Positions 56,042-63,954 of a DNA stretch of 64,000 nt are shown one piece after another (position 1 is the first letter of the stretch; every line of letters begins with the position of its first letter). Source of the stretch: Pseudomonas lini (GTDB lineage Bacteria > Pseudomonadota > Gammaproteobacteria > Pseudomonadales > Pseudomonadaceae); assembly GCF_030812475.1 (NCBI RefSeq), contig NZ_JAUSSR010000002.1:434001-498000 (forward strand). The letters are read 5' to 3'. The notes beneath the pieces are model-generated. The model did not search any database. It was not told the DNA's origin and worked only from the letters and a program-made list of their open reading frames with translations. The translations under genes and the position numbers were made by a program.

Positions 56042-56649
56042 ATACCCTGTATTCGTTCCGCCGCTGCCCCTACGCCATGCGGGCGCGCATGGCCTTGCGC
56101 TACAGCGGGGTTGCAGTGGATATCGTCGAGGTCAGCCTGAAGGCCAAGCCCGCCGAGATGCTCGCGTTGTCGAGCAAAGGCACCGTGCCGGTGCTGAACG
56201 TTGGTGGTCTGGTGATTGATGAAAGCCTGGACATCATGCGCTGGGCTTTGGCACAGAACGATTCGCAGGATTGGTTGCTCAAGGATGATCCTGTCGGGCA
56301 GCGTTGCATCGCCGAGCTGATCGAAGAAAACGATCAGGTGTTCAAGCTGCAACTCAACCGCTACAAATACCCCGAGCGTTATCCCGAGCAGTCGACGGAG
56401 ATCTATCGCGCCGAGGGTGAAGTGTTTTTGCGCAGGCTCGATGAGCTGCTGCAGGTACGTGATTATTTGCTGGCGAGCCACCCAAGCCTGGCGGATGTGG
56501 CGCTGATGCCGTTCGTGCGGCAATTCGCTCATGTCGATCGCGAGTGGTTCGCGCAAACGCCCTACATGCGTTTGCAGGCCTGGTTGCAGTGGTTTCTGGA
56601 GTCGGACCTGTTCACATCGGTGATGGCAAAACAAACACGAACCCTGTAG
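56038..56649 (+). CDS. Glutathione S-transferase-like protein
   Basis: A 203-residue GST-fold protein. The N-terminal thioredoxin-like domain has the motif YSFRRCPYAMRARMAL with a CPYA site like that of glutaredoxin- or omega-type GSTs, followed by KGTVPVLNVGGLVIDESLDI. The C-terminal domain is helical. The ATG overlaps the sbcC stop by four bases, so it is probably translated with sbcDC. The TAG stop is provided by the first bases of a REP element. The substrate is unknown. Confidence 0.9.
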   Translation: MNTLYSFRRCPYAMRARMALRYSGVAVDIVEVSLKAKPAEMLALSSKGTVPVLNVGGLVIDESLDIMRWALAQNDSQDWLLKDDPVGQRCIAELIEENDQVFKLQLNRYKYPERYPEQSTEIYRAEGEVFLRRLDELLQVRDYLLASHPSLADVALMPFVRQFAHVDREWFAQTPYMRLQAWLQWFLESDLFTSVMAKQTRTL

Positions 56650-56744
56650 GAGCGAGCCTGCTCGCGATGGTCTGGAAGGCGACGCGTGCATTCAGAATAA
56701 ACGCGTAATCGTTAACGACCATCGCGAGCAAGCTCGCTCCTACA
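56645..56744. repeat. REP doublet overlapping the GST stop codon
   Basis: TGTAGGAGCGAGCCTGCTCG at the left is answered by CGCGAGCAAGCTCGCTCC plus TACA at the right, with GCGATGGTC / GACCATCGC continuing the pairing. It lies between the convergent GST and small membrane protein genes. Confidence 0.85.
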
Positions 56745-56768
56745 CGGGATTGGGATTGTCTGGAATCT

Positions 56769-57026
56769 TCAGGCCAACACCTCGCACATCTCAATCACCG
56801 AGCAATCCACGTGAAAGGGTCCGAAAAATCCGCCCTGGCGCTTGATCGGCGGGTTGCCCGCCAGCAGTCCCAGGGTTGTGGCAGTCTCGATGTTGCGCGC
56901 AAGGTTGTGGTTGGCTTCGATGGACCGTGCCACCGACCCCGCCGAGGCTTGTCCGATGCCCAGCAGGGATGATCCATTGGTCATGAACGCCAGGAAGGCG
57001 ATGACCCAAAGTCTGTACCCTTTCAT
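56769..57026 (-). CDS. Small exported hypothetical protein, 85 residues
   Basis: MKGYRLWVIAFLAFMTNGSS starts a likely signal peptide or anchor (cleavage near GQASAG). A short soluble part follows with VARSIEANHNLARNIETATT and two cysteines near the end (FHVDCSVIEMCEVLA) that could pair. The start overlaps the stop of the preceding small gene by four bases, so the two form an operon. Family not recognised. Confidence 0.6.
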   Translation of the reverse strand: MKGYRLWVIAFLAFMTNGSSLLGIGQASAGSVARSIEANHNLARNIETATTLGLLAGNPPIKRQGGFFGPFHVDCSVIEMCEVLA

Positions 57027-57235
57027 GCGCCGGCGATCCCCGCGATCTGAGCCTGATCGGCCGCCGCGTTTTGCGCACGGTGTTCAAACTGGATGCCGGG
57101 ATGAGCGACTTGAATCGGCGCTTCATAGGTTTGACGCGATTGAGGAGAAAGGCTGAACACCAGGACCATGGCCAGGTAGAGACCGATCGCCACATAGGCG
57201 CCGCGTTTGGCAGAAGTGAGGATGGTGCTGGCCAT
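57023..57235 (-). CDS. Small membrane hypothetical protein, 70 residues
   Basis: MASTILTSAKRGAYVAIGLY begins a single membrane helix (YVAIGLYLAMVLVFSLSP), followed by a Gln/Ala-rich tail ending AQIAGIAGA. The start at 57235 has CGGAGAAC before it; an ATG 18 bases upstream is possible. It is coupled to the 85-residue exported protein downstream. No function recognised. It lies more than 450 bases from the next upstream gene, in a region of repeats. Confidence 0.6.
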   Translation of the reverse strand: MASTILTSAKRGAYVAIGLYLAMVLVFSLSPQSRQTYEAPIQVAHPGIQFEHRAQNAAADQAQIAGIAGA

Positions 57236-57402
57236 GATGTTCTCCGCAGGCATGTTTCGATGCCCACAGAATCGATCAAAAAAGTCGTGACAACCACTCA
57301 GGCTTATCCATAGTAAACATCAGCTTCGTTGATCATTAAGCCCCGCTATCGCGGTCTTCGACAAAACCTATCAAGCGTCCGCGTGCAGCGCTGAAAGGAA
57401 AT

Positions 57403-57516
57403 TGTAGGAGCGAGCTTGCTCGCGATGGACTCAAGAGCGCCGCGTTTAATCAATAAACACGCGTTATCGTTAACGACCATCGTCGGAACGCCGCCCGGAG
57501 CAAGCTCGCTCCTACA
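57403..57516. repeat. REP doublet with an internal insertion
   Basis: The left arm TGTAGGAGCGAGCTTGCTCG with CGATGG is intact. The right arm reads GACCATCG, then about 15 extra bases (TCGGAACGCCGCCCG), then GAGCAAGCTCGCTCCTACA. The extra bases replace the expected CGAGCAA junction, so the doublet is interrupted. Confidence 0.75.
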
Positions 57517-57602
57517 GTGAACCGCACTCGCTTGACTGGCATTAGGGCTGGGCAGGCAAAGGAATGGGAGGGAGAAATGGACAATGATGCGGCGTAAACG
57601 CG

Positions 57603-57677
57603 TTATGCAGGAGCGACATCACTTCATGGCCTTTCGACTTGGACGGTCGAGCTACAAGTGATTTCGCTCCTGCATAA
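57603..57677. repeat. Long near-perfect inverted repeat (75 bases)
   Basis: TTATGCAGGAGCGA then CATCACTT (57603-57624) pairs with AAGTGAT-T-TCGCTCCTGCATAA (57656-57677). The loop contains a smaller TCGAC...GTCGA hairpin. It differs from both REP families and from a terminator because there is no T-run. It lies 20 bases downstream of a small gene ending at 57697 on the minus strand. Confidence 0.75.
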
Positions 57678-57696
57678 AGTGTGCAGGGTCAATGTT

Positions 57697-57876
57697 TCAG
57701 TGTTGGCTTTTGTGATCCAGGGCGGCGTAGAAATTGGCGCTTTGTTGCAGGTATTTCTGGGTATAGCTCTGGGCGTGGGATTTTTTGTCACTGATTTCAA
57801 CGTTGGCGCTGGCGGGCAGTGCCACGGTGGCTGAGATTGCGGATGCAGCGATCACAGAGAAGAGATTGAAGTTCAT
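57697..57876 (-). CDS. Small exported hypothetical protein, 59 residues
   Basis: MNFNLFSVIAASAISATVAL followed by PASAN gives a clear Sec signal peptide (cleavage after PASA). The mature peptide is about 34 residues, polar and without cysteine (EISDKKSHAQSYTQKYLQQS, then a short tail). GAGGACT lies before the ATG at 57876. No family recognised; a small periplasmic peptide. It is downstream of the lactonase gene by strand order, but a terminator intervenes. Confidence 0.65.
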   Translation of the reverse strand: MNFNLFSVIAASAISATVALPASANVEISDKKSHAQSYTQKYLQQSANFYAALDHKSQH

Positions 57877-58003
57877 GGCGGTAGTCCTCGAAGTCAGTTG
57901 GCTTACTTGCCCGGTGGGGCCGTGAAGCAAACTTAACCGTCGAGGCTGGCGCCTTGAAATCTTTTGTAGCATTAGCAGATATCAGCGTCATTAATAGAAG
58001 AGT

Positions 58004-58028
58004 GCAGGCCCCATCAACCGGGGCCTGC
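58004..58028 (-). terminator. Terminator after the lactonase gene
   Basis: GCAGGCCCC pairs with GGGGCCTGC around seven bases just past the stop at 58032. In the minus direction it is followed by ACTCTTCTATTAAT, a modest T-content tail. Confidence 0.65.
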
Positions 58029-58031
58029 GGC

Positions 58032-59207
58032 CTATTGACGCACCAGGAACTTGAGGTCGCTCGGCGCATCCATCGGCAGTTTCTGCACGGTTTTGCCCAG
58101 CAAGCCGGTCTTGGCATCGCGCTCGACGACCACAATCTGGTTGCTCTTCTGGTTGGCGATCAACAGGAACCTGCCACTGGGATCGAGGCTGAACTCGCGC
58201 GGATGATCACCTTCCACGGAGCGGCGCTGCAGCTCCCTGAGGTGGCCCGTCGCAGGGTCGATGGCGAACACCAGCACCTGATTGGCGGTGCCTCGGTTGC
58301 TGACGTAGAGGAACTTGCCATCGGCCGAGGCATGCAGCGCCGCTGCGGCCTTGTCCGACATTGGTTGGCCCGCCGCCAGGTCGATCATTTGCGTCTGTTC
58401 CAGCTGGCCGTCGCGGTAGTCGAACACCGCCACCTGAGCACTCATTTCCATGGTCAGCCACGCGTGCTTGCCATCCGCGCTGAACAGCAGGTGTCGGGGT
58501 CCGCTGCCGGGTGGCAGCTGGATCCAGGCTGGTTTGGCCGCGATCAACGGAAGGTCCGGATTGGCCTTGGGATCGAAGCGATAGACAAAAATCCGATCTG
58601 CCCCCAGGTCATTGGAAAATACATGGCGCCCGTCCGGGGCTGACACCGTCGAATGCACATGGGCCGACAACTGCCGTTCGGGATTGACCCGGCTGGAAGG
58701 ATGACTGCTCATTTGCACCACGGGCTGGAGCTTGCCGTCGGCCCCCACCGGCAATACCGCCAGAGTGCCGCCGGGATCTTCGACCAGCGAGTAGTTGCTG
58801 ACAAACAGGTGACTGCCCTCTGCGCTGAGGCTCGAATGGGTCGGCTCGTTGCCGAGGCTCTGCACCTGATTGATCAGGCTCAGCTCATGGGTCTTGGGAT
58901 CGATCGCATAACTGCTGACGCGCCCCACCGGATCAGCCTGCCCCGGGCCGTTTTCGTTGACTACGAACAACCGGCGCTGATCCCTGGACAGGGTCAGCCA
59001 GGACGGGTTTTCGCTGTTGACCACTTGCAAGGGGCTGGCGTCGATCTGCCCGGTTGAACTGTCGAATTTCAGGCGATAAATGCCTTGGCTCGGGCCGGCG
59101 GTGTAAGAACCGACCAACAGCTGATAATCCTCAGCCGTCGCCGTCTGCACGCCCATCGCGCCAACACTGCCGGCGATCAACAGCGGCCAGAGATTACGCA
59201 TCCTCAT
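58032..59207 (-). CDS. Exported lactonase-family beta-propeller protein (6-phosphogluconolactonase-like)
   Basis: A 391-residue seven-bladed propeller of the YbhE/Pgl 'lactonase' family: YQLLVGSYTAGPSQGIYRLK, then NPSWLTLSRDQRRLFVVNEN and DGRHVFSNDLGADRIFVYRF with GDHPREFSLDPSGRFLLIAN. The N-terminus MRMRNLWPLLIAGSVGAMGV, followed by QTATAED, is a Sec signal peptide, so the protein is periplasmic; 6-phosphogluconate chemistry is cytoplasmic, so its substrate is probably a different lactone. The start at 59207 has GAGGAC eight bases upstream and overlaps the previous gene by 14 bases. A terminator follows. Confidence 0.85.
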   Translation of the reverse strand: MRMRNLWPLLIAGSVGAMGVQTATAEDYQLLVGSYTAGPSQGIYRLKFDSSTGQIDASPLQVVNSENPSWLTLSRDQRRLFVVNENGPGQADPVGRVSSYAIDPKTHELSLINQVQSLGNEPTHSSLSAEGSHLFVSNYSLVEDPGGTLAVLPVGADGKLQPVVQMSSHPSSRVNPERQLSAHVHSTVSAPDGRHVFSNDLGADRIFVYRFDPKANPDLPLIAAKPAWIQLPPGSGPRHLLFSADGKHAWLTMEMSAQVAVFDYRDGQLEQTQMIDLAAGQPMSDKAAAALHASADGKFLYVSNRGTANQVLVFAIDPATGHLRELQRRSVEGDHPREFSLDPSGRFLLIANQKSNQIVVVERDAKTGLLGKTVQKLPMDAPSDLKFLVRQ

Positions 59208-59490
59208 TCGTTTCGTCCTCGTCGTCACCACCGCCGAACGCTTCCATGGGCACCAGCCGGTGCTCGCCGGAATCACCGGTGATGATCCAGCTCTTCAAAT
59301 CTGGGTCGAACGTTGCCGCCGCGATCTGCGCCTCGCTGAACTCCCAGCGCTTGAGCGCCCTGCCGTCCATGCATTCGATGTGCAGGTTGTCGTCCTCATC
59401 GAGGGAGAAATCGAAGGCGTGCAGCCCGTCGATTTCCAGCATGTCGCAGTGTTCGAGGGCGTTGAGCAAGGTATCGGTTACGGCAGTCAT
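59194..59490 (-). CDS. Acidic conserved hypothetical protein (DUF5629-like)
   Basis: A 98-residue acidic protein: LLNALEHCDMLEIDGLHAFD, then DNLHIECMDGRALKRWEFSE and SWIITGDSGEHRLVPMEAFG, ending in a DEDETNEDA tail. This matches my memory of DUF5629, small proteins seen in Pseudomonas without known function. It overlaps the exported lactonase gene, so the two are co-transcribed. Confidence 0.75.
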   Translation of the reverse strand: MTAVTDTLLNALEHCDMLEIDGLHAFDFSLDEDDNLHIECMDGRALKRWEFSEAQIAAATFDPDLKSWIITGDSGEHRLVPMEAFGGGDDEDETNEDA

Positions 59491-59623
59491 GGCAGTCGAT
59501 CTTTGAAATGGGAAAGACGCAATGATAGCTCAATGTGGGGGCGGCTCAGTGCCGGCCACAAAACCCACGACCAACACCGCCCCTGTTGTGCACCCTACAA
59601 TCCCGATCATGACACCGAACCCT

Positions 59624-59708
59624 GAGCTGGCTTGCCAGCGAAAGCGGTGGATCAATCAATGAAGATGTTGAATGAAAAATTGCCTTCGCTGGCGAGCCAG
59701 CTCCTACA
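59624..59708. repeat. REP doublet, left arm truncated
   Basis: GAGCTGGCTTGCCAGCGAAA at the left lacks the usual TGTAG start; TTCGCTGGCGAGCCAGCTCC plus TACA at the right is complete. It lies between the DUF5629-like gene and the aldehyde dehydrogenase gene. Confidence 0.8.
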
Positions 59709-59727
59709 GAGGGATCGTGCTTGGCCG

Positions 59728-61308
59728 TTAGCGGGCGTTGCGGGTTGGTTGGCCGTCCACCAGGCGCTGGATACCCAGTGGATTGCCATTCTTCAAGGCT
59801 TCGGGCAGCAAGCTGTCCGGGTAGTTCTGGAAACACACCGGCCGCAGGAAGCGATCGATCGCCAAGGTGCCCACCGATGTCCCGCGCGCATCCGATGTCG
59901 CCGGATACGGTCCGCCATGGACCATCGAATCGCAGACTTCCACACCGGTCGGGTATCCGTTGAGCAGGATCCGCCCGACCTTCTGTTCCAGCAATGCCGT
60001 CAATTCGCCGAACTGCTCGAAGTCCGCCGGCTCGCCAATGATGGTCGCCGTCAATTGGCCGTGCAGACCGTTCAACGCAGCACCCAGCTGTGCCTGGTCC
60101 GCGACTTCGACGAACACTGTGGTCGGGCCGAACACTTCTTCCTGGAGCACTTCATCGCCATCGAGCAACAAGCTGACATCCGCCTTGAACAGCTGCGGCT
60201 GGGCCTGATTGCCCTGTTGCGGGCTGCCGGCCAGGTGTTCGATGCGCGGATGCGCGAGGAGTTTTTGCAGGCCCTTGCCATAGCTGCTCAAGGTGCCGGC
60301 GTTGAGCATGGTCTGCGCCGGCTGATCGTCCATCAACCCCGCCACTTGCTGCACGAAGGCGCTGAACTGCGACGAACGAATACCGATCACCAGGCCCGGA
60401 TTGGTACAGAACTGGCCACACCCCTGCACCACCGAAGCGGTCAGGTCACTGGCCACGCTTTCAGCGCGTGTCGCCAGGGCCTGGGGCAGCACGATCACCG
60501 GGTTGATGCTCGACATTTCGGCGAACACCGGAATCGGCTGCGCACGTGCGGCGGCCATGTCGCACAACGCCCGGCCGCCCTTGAGCGAGCCGGTGAAACC
60601 CACCGCCTGGATCGCCGGATGTTTGACCAGCGCTTCGCCGACCCCGCCGCCGTAGATCATGTTGAACACGCCAGCCGGCATCGCGGTTTTTTCCGCGGCG
60701 CGCAGGATGGCATCGGCGACCCATTCAGCCGTGGCCATGTGCCCGCTGTGGGCCTTGAACACCACCGGGCAGCCGGCAGCCAATGCCGCAGCGGTGTCAC
60801 CACCGGCAGTGGAAAAGGCCAAGGGGAAATTGCTCGCGCCAAACACCGCCACCGGTCCGAGACCGATGCGGTACTGGCGCAGGTCGGGACGCGGCAACGG
60901 CTTGCGTTCCGGCAAGGCCTGATCGATGCGGGCACCGTGGAAATCACCGCGACGCAGCACCTTGGCGAACAGACGCATCTGGCCGCTGGTACGACCGCGC
61001 TCGCCCTGAATCCGTGCAGCTGGCAACGCAGTTTCGCGGCAGACAACCGCAACGAACTCATCACCCAGGGCATCGAGTTCATCGGCCACCGCATCAAGAA
61101 ACTGCGCACGATGCTCGGCACTCAAGCTGCGATACACCGGGAAGGCGGCGGCGGCAGACTTGGCGGCGGCATCGACCTCTTCCGGGGTGGCCTGATAAAA
61201 ATCGTGGGGCAAGTTTTCGCCGGTGTTGGCATCGACGCTTTTAACGATGACAGTGCCGCCAGCACGACGCTGTCCGCCGATGTAGTTGTGGCCAAGAATT
61301 CGGGTCAT
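59728..61308 (-). CDS. NAD(P)-dependent aldehyde dehydrogenase, alpha-ketoglutaric semialdehyde dehydrogenase type
   Basis: A 526-residue ALDH of the 2,5-dioxovalerate (alpha-ketoglutaric semialdehyde) class, which ends the oxidative pentose and hexarate pathways at 2-oxoglutarate. The catalytic Cys is in VQGCGQFCTNPGLV, and the cofactor region is GFTGSLKGGRALCD. The N-terminus TRILGHNYIGGQRRAGGTVI is typical of this class. It is last in an operon with araD1 (10-base gap) and an MFS carrier, which supports the sugar-acid role. The exact substrate (arabinonate, glucarate or galactarate) is not fixed by sequence. Confidence 0.93.
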   Translation of the reverse strand: MTRILGHNYIGGQRRAGGTVIVKSVDANTGENLPHDFYQATPEEVDAAAKSAAAAFPVYRSLSAEHRAQFLDAVADELDALGDEFVAVVCRETALPAARIQGERGRTSGQMRLFAKVLRRGDFHGARIDQALPERKPLPRPDLRQYRIGLGPVAVFGASNFPLAFSTAGGDTAAALAAGCPVVFKAHSGHMATAEWVADAILRAAEKTAMPAGVFNMIYGGGVGEALVKHPAIQAVGFTGSLKGGRALCDMAAARAQPIPVFAEMSSINPVIVLPQALATRAESVASDLTASVVQGCGQFCTNPGLVIGIRSSQFSAFVQQVAGLMDDQPAQTMLNAGTLSSYGKGLQKLLAHPRIEHLAGSPQQGNQAQPQLFKADVSLLLDGDEVLQEEVFGPTTVFVEVADQAQLGAALNGLHGQLTATIIGEPADFEQFGELTALLEQKVGRILLNGYPTGVEVCDSMVHGGPYPATSDARGTSVGTLAIDRFLRPVCFQNYPDSLLPEALKNGNPLGIQRLVDGQPTRNAR

Positions 61309-61318
61309 GTAAATCTCC

Positions 61319-62311
61319 TCAAAGTGTACCGACGGCGCCGGGTTCGAATGCCGCTTCGACGGGTTTGATGCCGTTGATCAACGGCGCTCCGAACTCGGCC
61401 TGGCTGATCTCGAACACGTCACCCGGGCGGGTGCGAATGCTGTCGGCGAAAGACAAGGTGGCGGTGCCGAAGAAGTGGATGTGCACATCCCCCGGACGCA
61501 GGAACTGGCTGTATTTGAAATGGTGGTACTCGAGGTTCTCCAGGCTATGGCACATGTTGGCTTCGCCGCTGAGAAACTCGTTCTGCCACAGCACCTCGCC
61601 GTCGCGCAGGATGCGGCTGGTGCCCGCCAGGTGTTGGGGCAGCTCACCGACCCGAAGTTCCGGACCATAACTGCAACTGCGCAATTTCGAGTGGGCCAGG
61701 TACAGGTAGTTCTTGCGCTCCATCACGTGATCGGAGAACTCGTTGCCGACGGCAAAACCCAGGCGCCAGGGTTTGCCGTCCTGGCCGATGACGTACAGGC
61801 CACTGAGTTCGGGTTCTTCACCGGCATCTTCGGCAAAGGGTGGCAGCGGGAACGGTTGGCCCGGACGCACGACAATGCTGCCATCGCCCTTGTAGAACCA
61901 TTCCGGTTGCACTCCGGCCTGCCCCGCCGCTGGTTTACCGCCTTCCACGCCCCACTTGAAGATACGCATGGTGTCGGTCATTGCGGCTTCGTCGCCTGCC
62001 TGCTGATGCATCTTGTCCCGCGCCGAGGCACTGCCCAGATGGGTCAGGCCGGTACCGCTGACCAGCATGTGCGCCGGATCCGGATGGTCCAGCGGCGGCA
62101 GGATACGCAGCGTGGCCAGCAGCTCGGCGTAGTCGTGGTCGACGCCCAGGCCCAGGGTATTCACCTGTTGCTCAAGACTGACGCCGGCCTCGATCGCGGC
62201 CAAAGCCAGGTCGCGAACCGTGCGCGCGTCTTGCACTTCGCGCACCCGATCGTCCTCGACTACACCGACGCGGCGCTCGCCATTACTCAATTCGAACTGA
62301 ACCAAACGCAT
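61319..62311 (-). CDS. AraD1/FAH-fold sugar-acid dehydratase-like protein
   Basis: A 330-residue protein of the AraD1/GguC group with a fumarylacetoacetate hydrolase-like fold. The N-terminus RLVQFELSNGERRVGVVEDD and the core GTGLTHLGSASARDKMHQQA, with GFAVGNEFSDHVMERKNYLY, are typical. Members act as 2-keto-3-deoxy-L-arabinonate or related dehydratases in the non-phosphorylating arabinose pathway. The product would be oxidised by the aldehyde dehydrogenase encoded next. GGAGAGAAACC precedes the ATG. Confidence 0.88.
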   Translation of the reverse strand: MRLVQFELSNGERRVGVVEDDRVREVQDARTVRDLALAAIEAGVSLEQQVNTLGLGVDHDYAELLATLRILPPLDHPDPAHMLVSGTGLTHLGSASARDKMHQQAGDEAAMTDTMRIFKWGVEGGKPAAGQAGVQPEWFYKGDGSIVVRPGQPFPLPPFAEDAGEEPELSGLYVIGQDGKPWRLGFAVGNEFSDHVMERKNYLYLAHSKLRSCSYGPELRVGELPQHLAGTSRILRDGEVLWQNEFLSGEANMCHSLENLEYHHFKYSQFLRPGDVHIHFFGTATLSFADSIRTRPGDVFEISQAEFGAPLINGIKPVEAAFEPGAVGTL

Positions 62312-62353
62312 GGTTTCTCTCCTGTAAACAAAACTTCAATACAACGCACTCCC

Positions 62354-62443
62354 TGTAGGAGCTGGCTTGCCAGCGAAAACGGCGGCACATCCAAGATCAG
62401 TGTCTACTGACACACCGCTTTCGCTGGCAAGCCAGCTCCTACA
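62354..62443. repeat. REP doublet inside the sugar-acid operon
   Basis: TGTAGGAGCTGGCTTGCCAG at the left and CTGGCAAGCCAGCTCCTACA at the right. It lies between the MFS and araD1 genes, directly next to the 12-base tandem array, and may lower expression of the downstream genes. Confidence 0.85.
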
Positions 62444-62447
62444 GGTA

Positions 62448-62551
62448 CGTATCAGGTCCGTATCAGGTCCCGTATCAGGTCCGTGTCATGTCCCGTATCA
62501 GGTCCCGTATCAGGTCCCGTATCAGGTCCCGTATCAGGTCCGTGTCAGGTG
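62448..62551. repeat. Nine-unit 11/12-base tandem repeat covering the MFS stop codon
   Basis: CGTATCAGGTCC is repeated nine times with unit lengths of 11 or 12 and variants CGTGTCATGTCC and CGTGTCAGGTG. The last unit contains the stop (TCA at 62545-62547) of the minus-strand MFS gene. The units have no spacers, so this is not a CRISPR array. Confidence 0.95.
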
Positions 62552-63867
62552 CGGCTCGCCCCCCGGGCACTTGCCGCAAACTGATCCGCCGGCAGCACAT
62601 GCTTGCGCTCCAGCACGCGATACACCACGCCGGTCAGGATCAGCCCGAACACCATCACACCGGACAGGAAGTACAGCCCCGAAGCCAGATTGCCGGTGTA
62701 CTCCTTCAGCGCGCCAATCACGAACGGCCCGATGTAGCCACCCAGGTTGCCCACCGAGTTGATCAAGGCGATACCCGCCGCCGCACTGGCCCCGGCAAAG
62801 AAACGGCCTGGCAAGGTCCAGAACACCGCCGTGCAGGAAAACAACGCGAATGCCACCAGGCACAACGCGGCCAATTGCAGCACCGGCACCGTCAGCCAGG
62901 CGCTGAAGAACAGACCGATGGCGCCCAACACGTAAAGCACGGCCAGGTGACCGTAACGATCATTCAAGCGATCGGAACTGCGTGGAATGATCAGCAAACC
63001 GACGATCCCGAAAATGTAGGGCACCGACGACACGAAACCGGTCACCAGATCGGTCCCGCCGAATTGCTTGATCAAGGTCGGCAGCCACAACCCCAGGCCA
63101 TAGATGCTCAGGGTCACCGGCAGGTAAAACAGTGCCAGCAGCAACACCCGCTTGTCCTTCAGGGCATGCAGCGGATTGCCGTGGCGGGTCTGGCCGTACT
63201 CCTCAAGGTCCTTTTTCAGCTCGCCAGCCAGCCAGTCCTTCTCGGCCTGATCCATCCATTTCACTTGCCTGGGCCCATCGGGCAGCCAGCGCAATACCGG
63301 CCAGGTCAACAGGATCGCCGGCGTGCCGATGACGATGAACAGCCACTGCCAGCCGTGCAGCCCCAGGAAGCCGTCCATACCGAGCAGGCCGCCGGATACC
63401 GGGCCGGTGATCAGCATGGCGATGGGTTGGGACAGGATGAACAACCCGAGGATCTTGCCGCGATGGCGGACCGGGAACCACTGGGTGATGTAGTAGAGAA
63501 CGCCCGGGAAAAACCCGGCTTCGGCAGCGCCAAGCAGGAAGCGCATCACATAGAAGCTGTGCGGCCCCTGGACGAAGGCCATGCCGATGGTGATCGCGCC
63601 CCAGGTGAGCATGATTCGCGCAAACCAGCGCCGTGCGCCGAAACGTTCGAGCATCAGGTTGCTGGGGATTTCCAGCAGGAAGTAACCAATGAAAAACAGC
63701 CCGGCACCCAGACCATAGGCGGCGTCACCGATGCCGATATCGGCCCCCATGTGCAGCTTGGCGAAGCCCACGGCGGAGCGATCCACATAGGCGATCAGGT
63801 ACAGCAGGATCAGGAAGGGAATCAGTTTGAGTGTGATGCGACGAATAAGCCGCAGTTCCTGGCTCAT
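62545..63867 (-). CDS. MFS transporter, anion:cation symporter type (GudP/GarP-like)
   Basis: A 440-residue 12-helix major facilitator for organic or sugar acids. The start region (LKLIPFLILLYLIAYVDRSA followed by VGFAKLHMGADIGIGDAAYG) is typical of the ACS family with glucarate, galactarate and tartrate carriers. It is first in an operon with araD1 and the aldehyde dehydrogenase. GGAGA lies before the ATG. The promoter and a GntR-type operator are visible near 63955-63983. The C-terminus ends ASARGASRT inside the tandem repeat array. Confidence 0.92.
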   Translation of the reverse strand: MSQELRLIRRITLKLIPFLILLYLIAYVDRSAVGFAKLHMGADIGIGDAAYGLGAGLFFIGYFLLEIPSNLMLERFGARRWFARIMLTWGAITIGMAFVQGPHSFYVMRFLLGAAEAGFFPGVLYYITQWFPVRHRGKILGLFILSQPIAMLITGPVSGGLLGMDGFLGLHGWQWLFIVIGTPAILLTWPVLRWLPDGPRQVKWMDQAEKDWLAGELKKDLEEYGQTRHGNPLHALKDKRVLLLALFYLPVTLSIYGLGLWLPTLIKQFGGTDLVTGFVSSVPYIFGIVGLLIIPRSSDRLNDRYGHLAVLYVLGAIGLFFSAWLTVPVLQLAALCLVAFALFSCTAVFWTLPGRFFAGASAAAGIALINSVGNLGGYIGPFVIGALKEYTGNLASGLYFLSGVMVFGLILTGVVYRVLERKHVLPADQFAASARGASRT

Positions 63868-63954
63868 GAGATCGGTCTCCGATTGTTGTTGTTATAGAAC
63901 CTCGGGGGACGCCTCTCGCGGAAAACCGCCAGGGCCATCCCTCCGTTGAAAGTG

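Noticed and set aside
59632..61368. A 578-codon open frame opposite the aldehyde dehydrogenase
   Set aside because: Same reason: the minus-strand frame has the ALDH catalytic Cys and family length, while the plus frame is low-complexity and begins inside a REP.
62448..62551. CRISPR array
   Set aside because: The 11-12 base units are directly adjacent, without spacers, and no cas genes are present.
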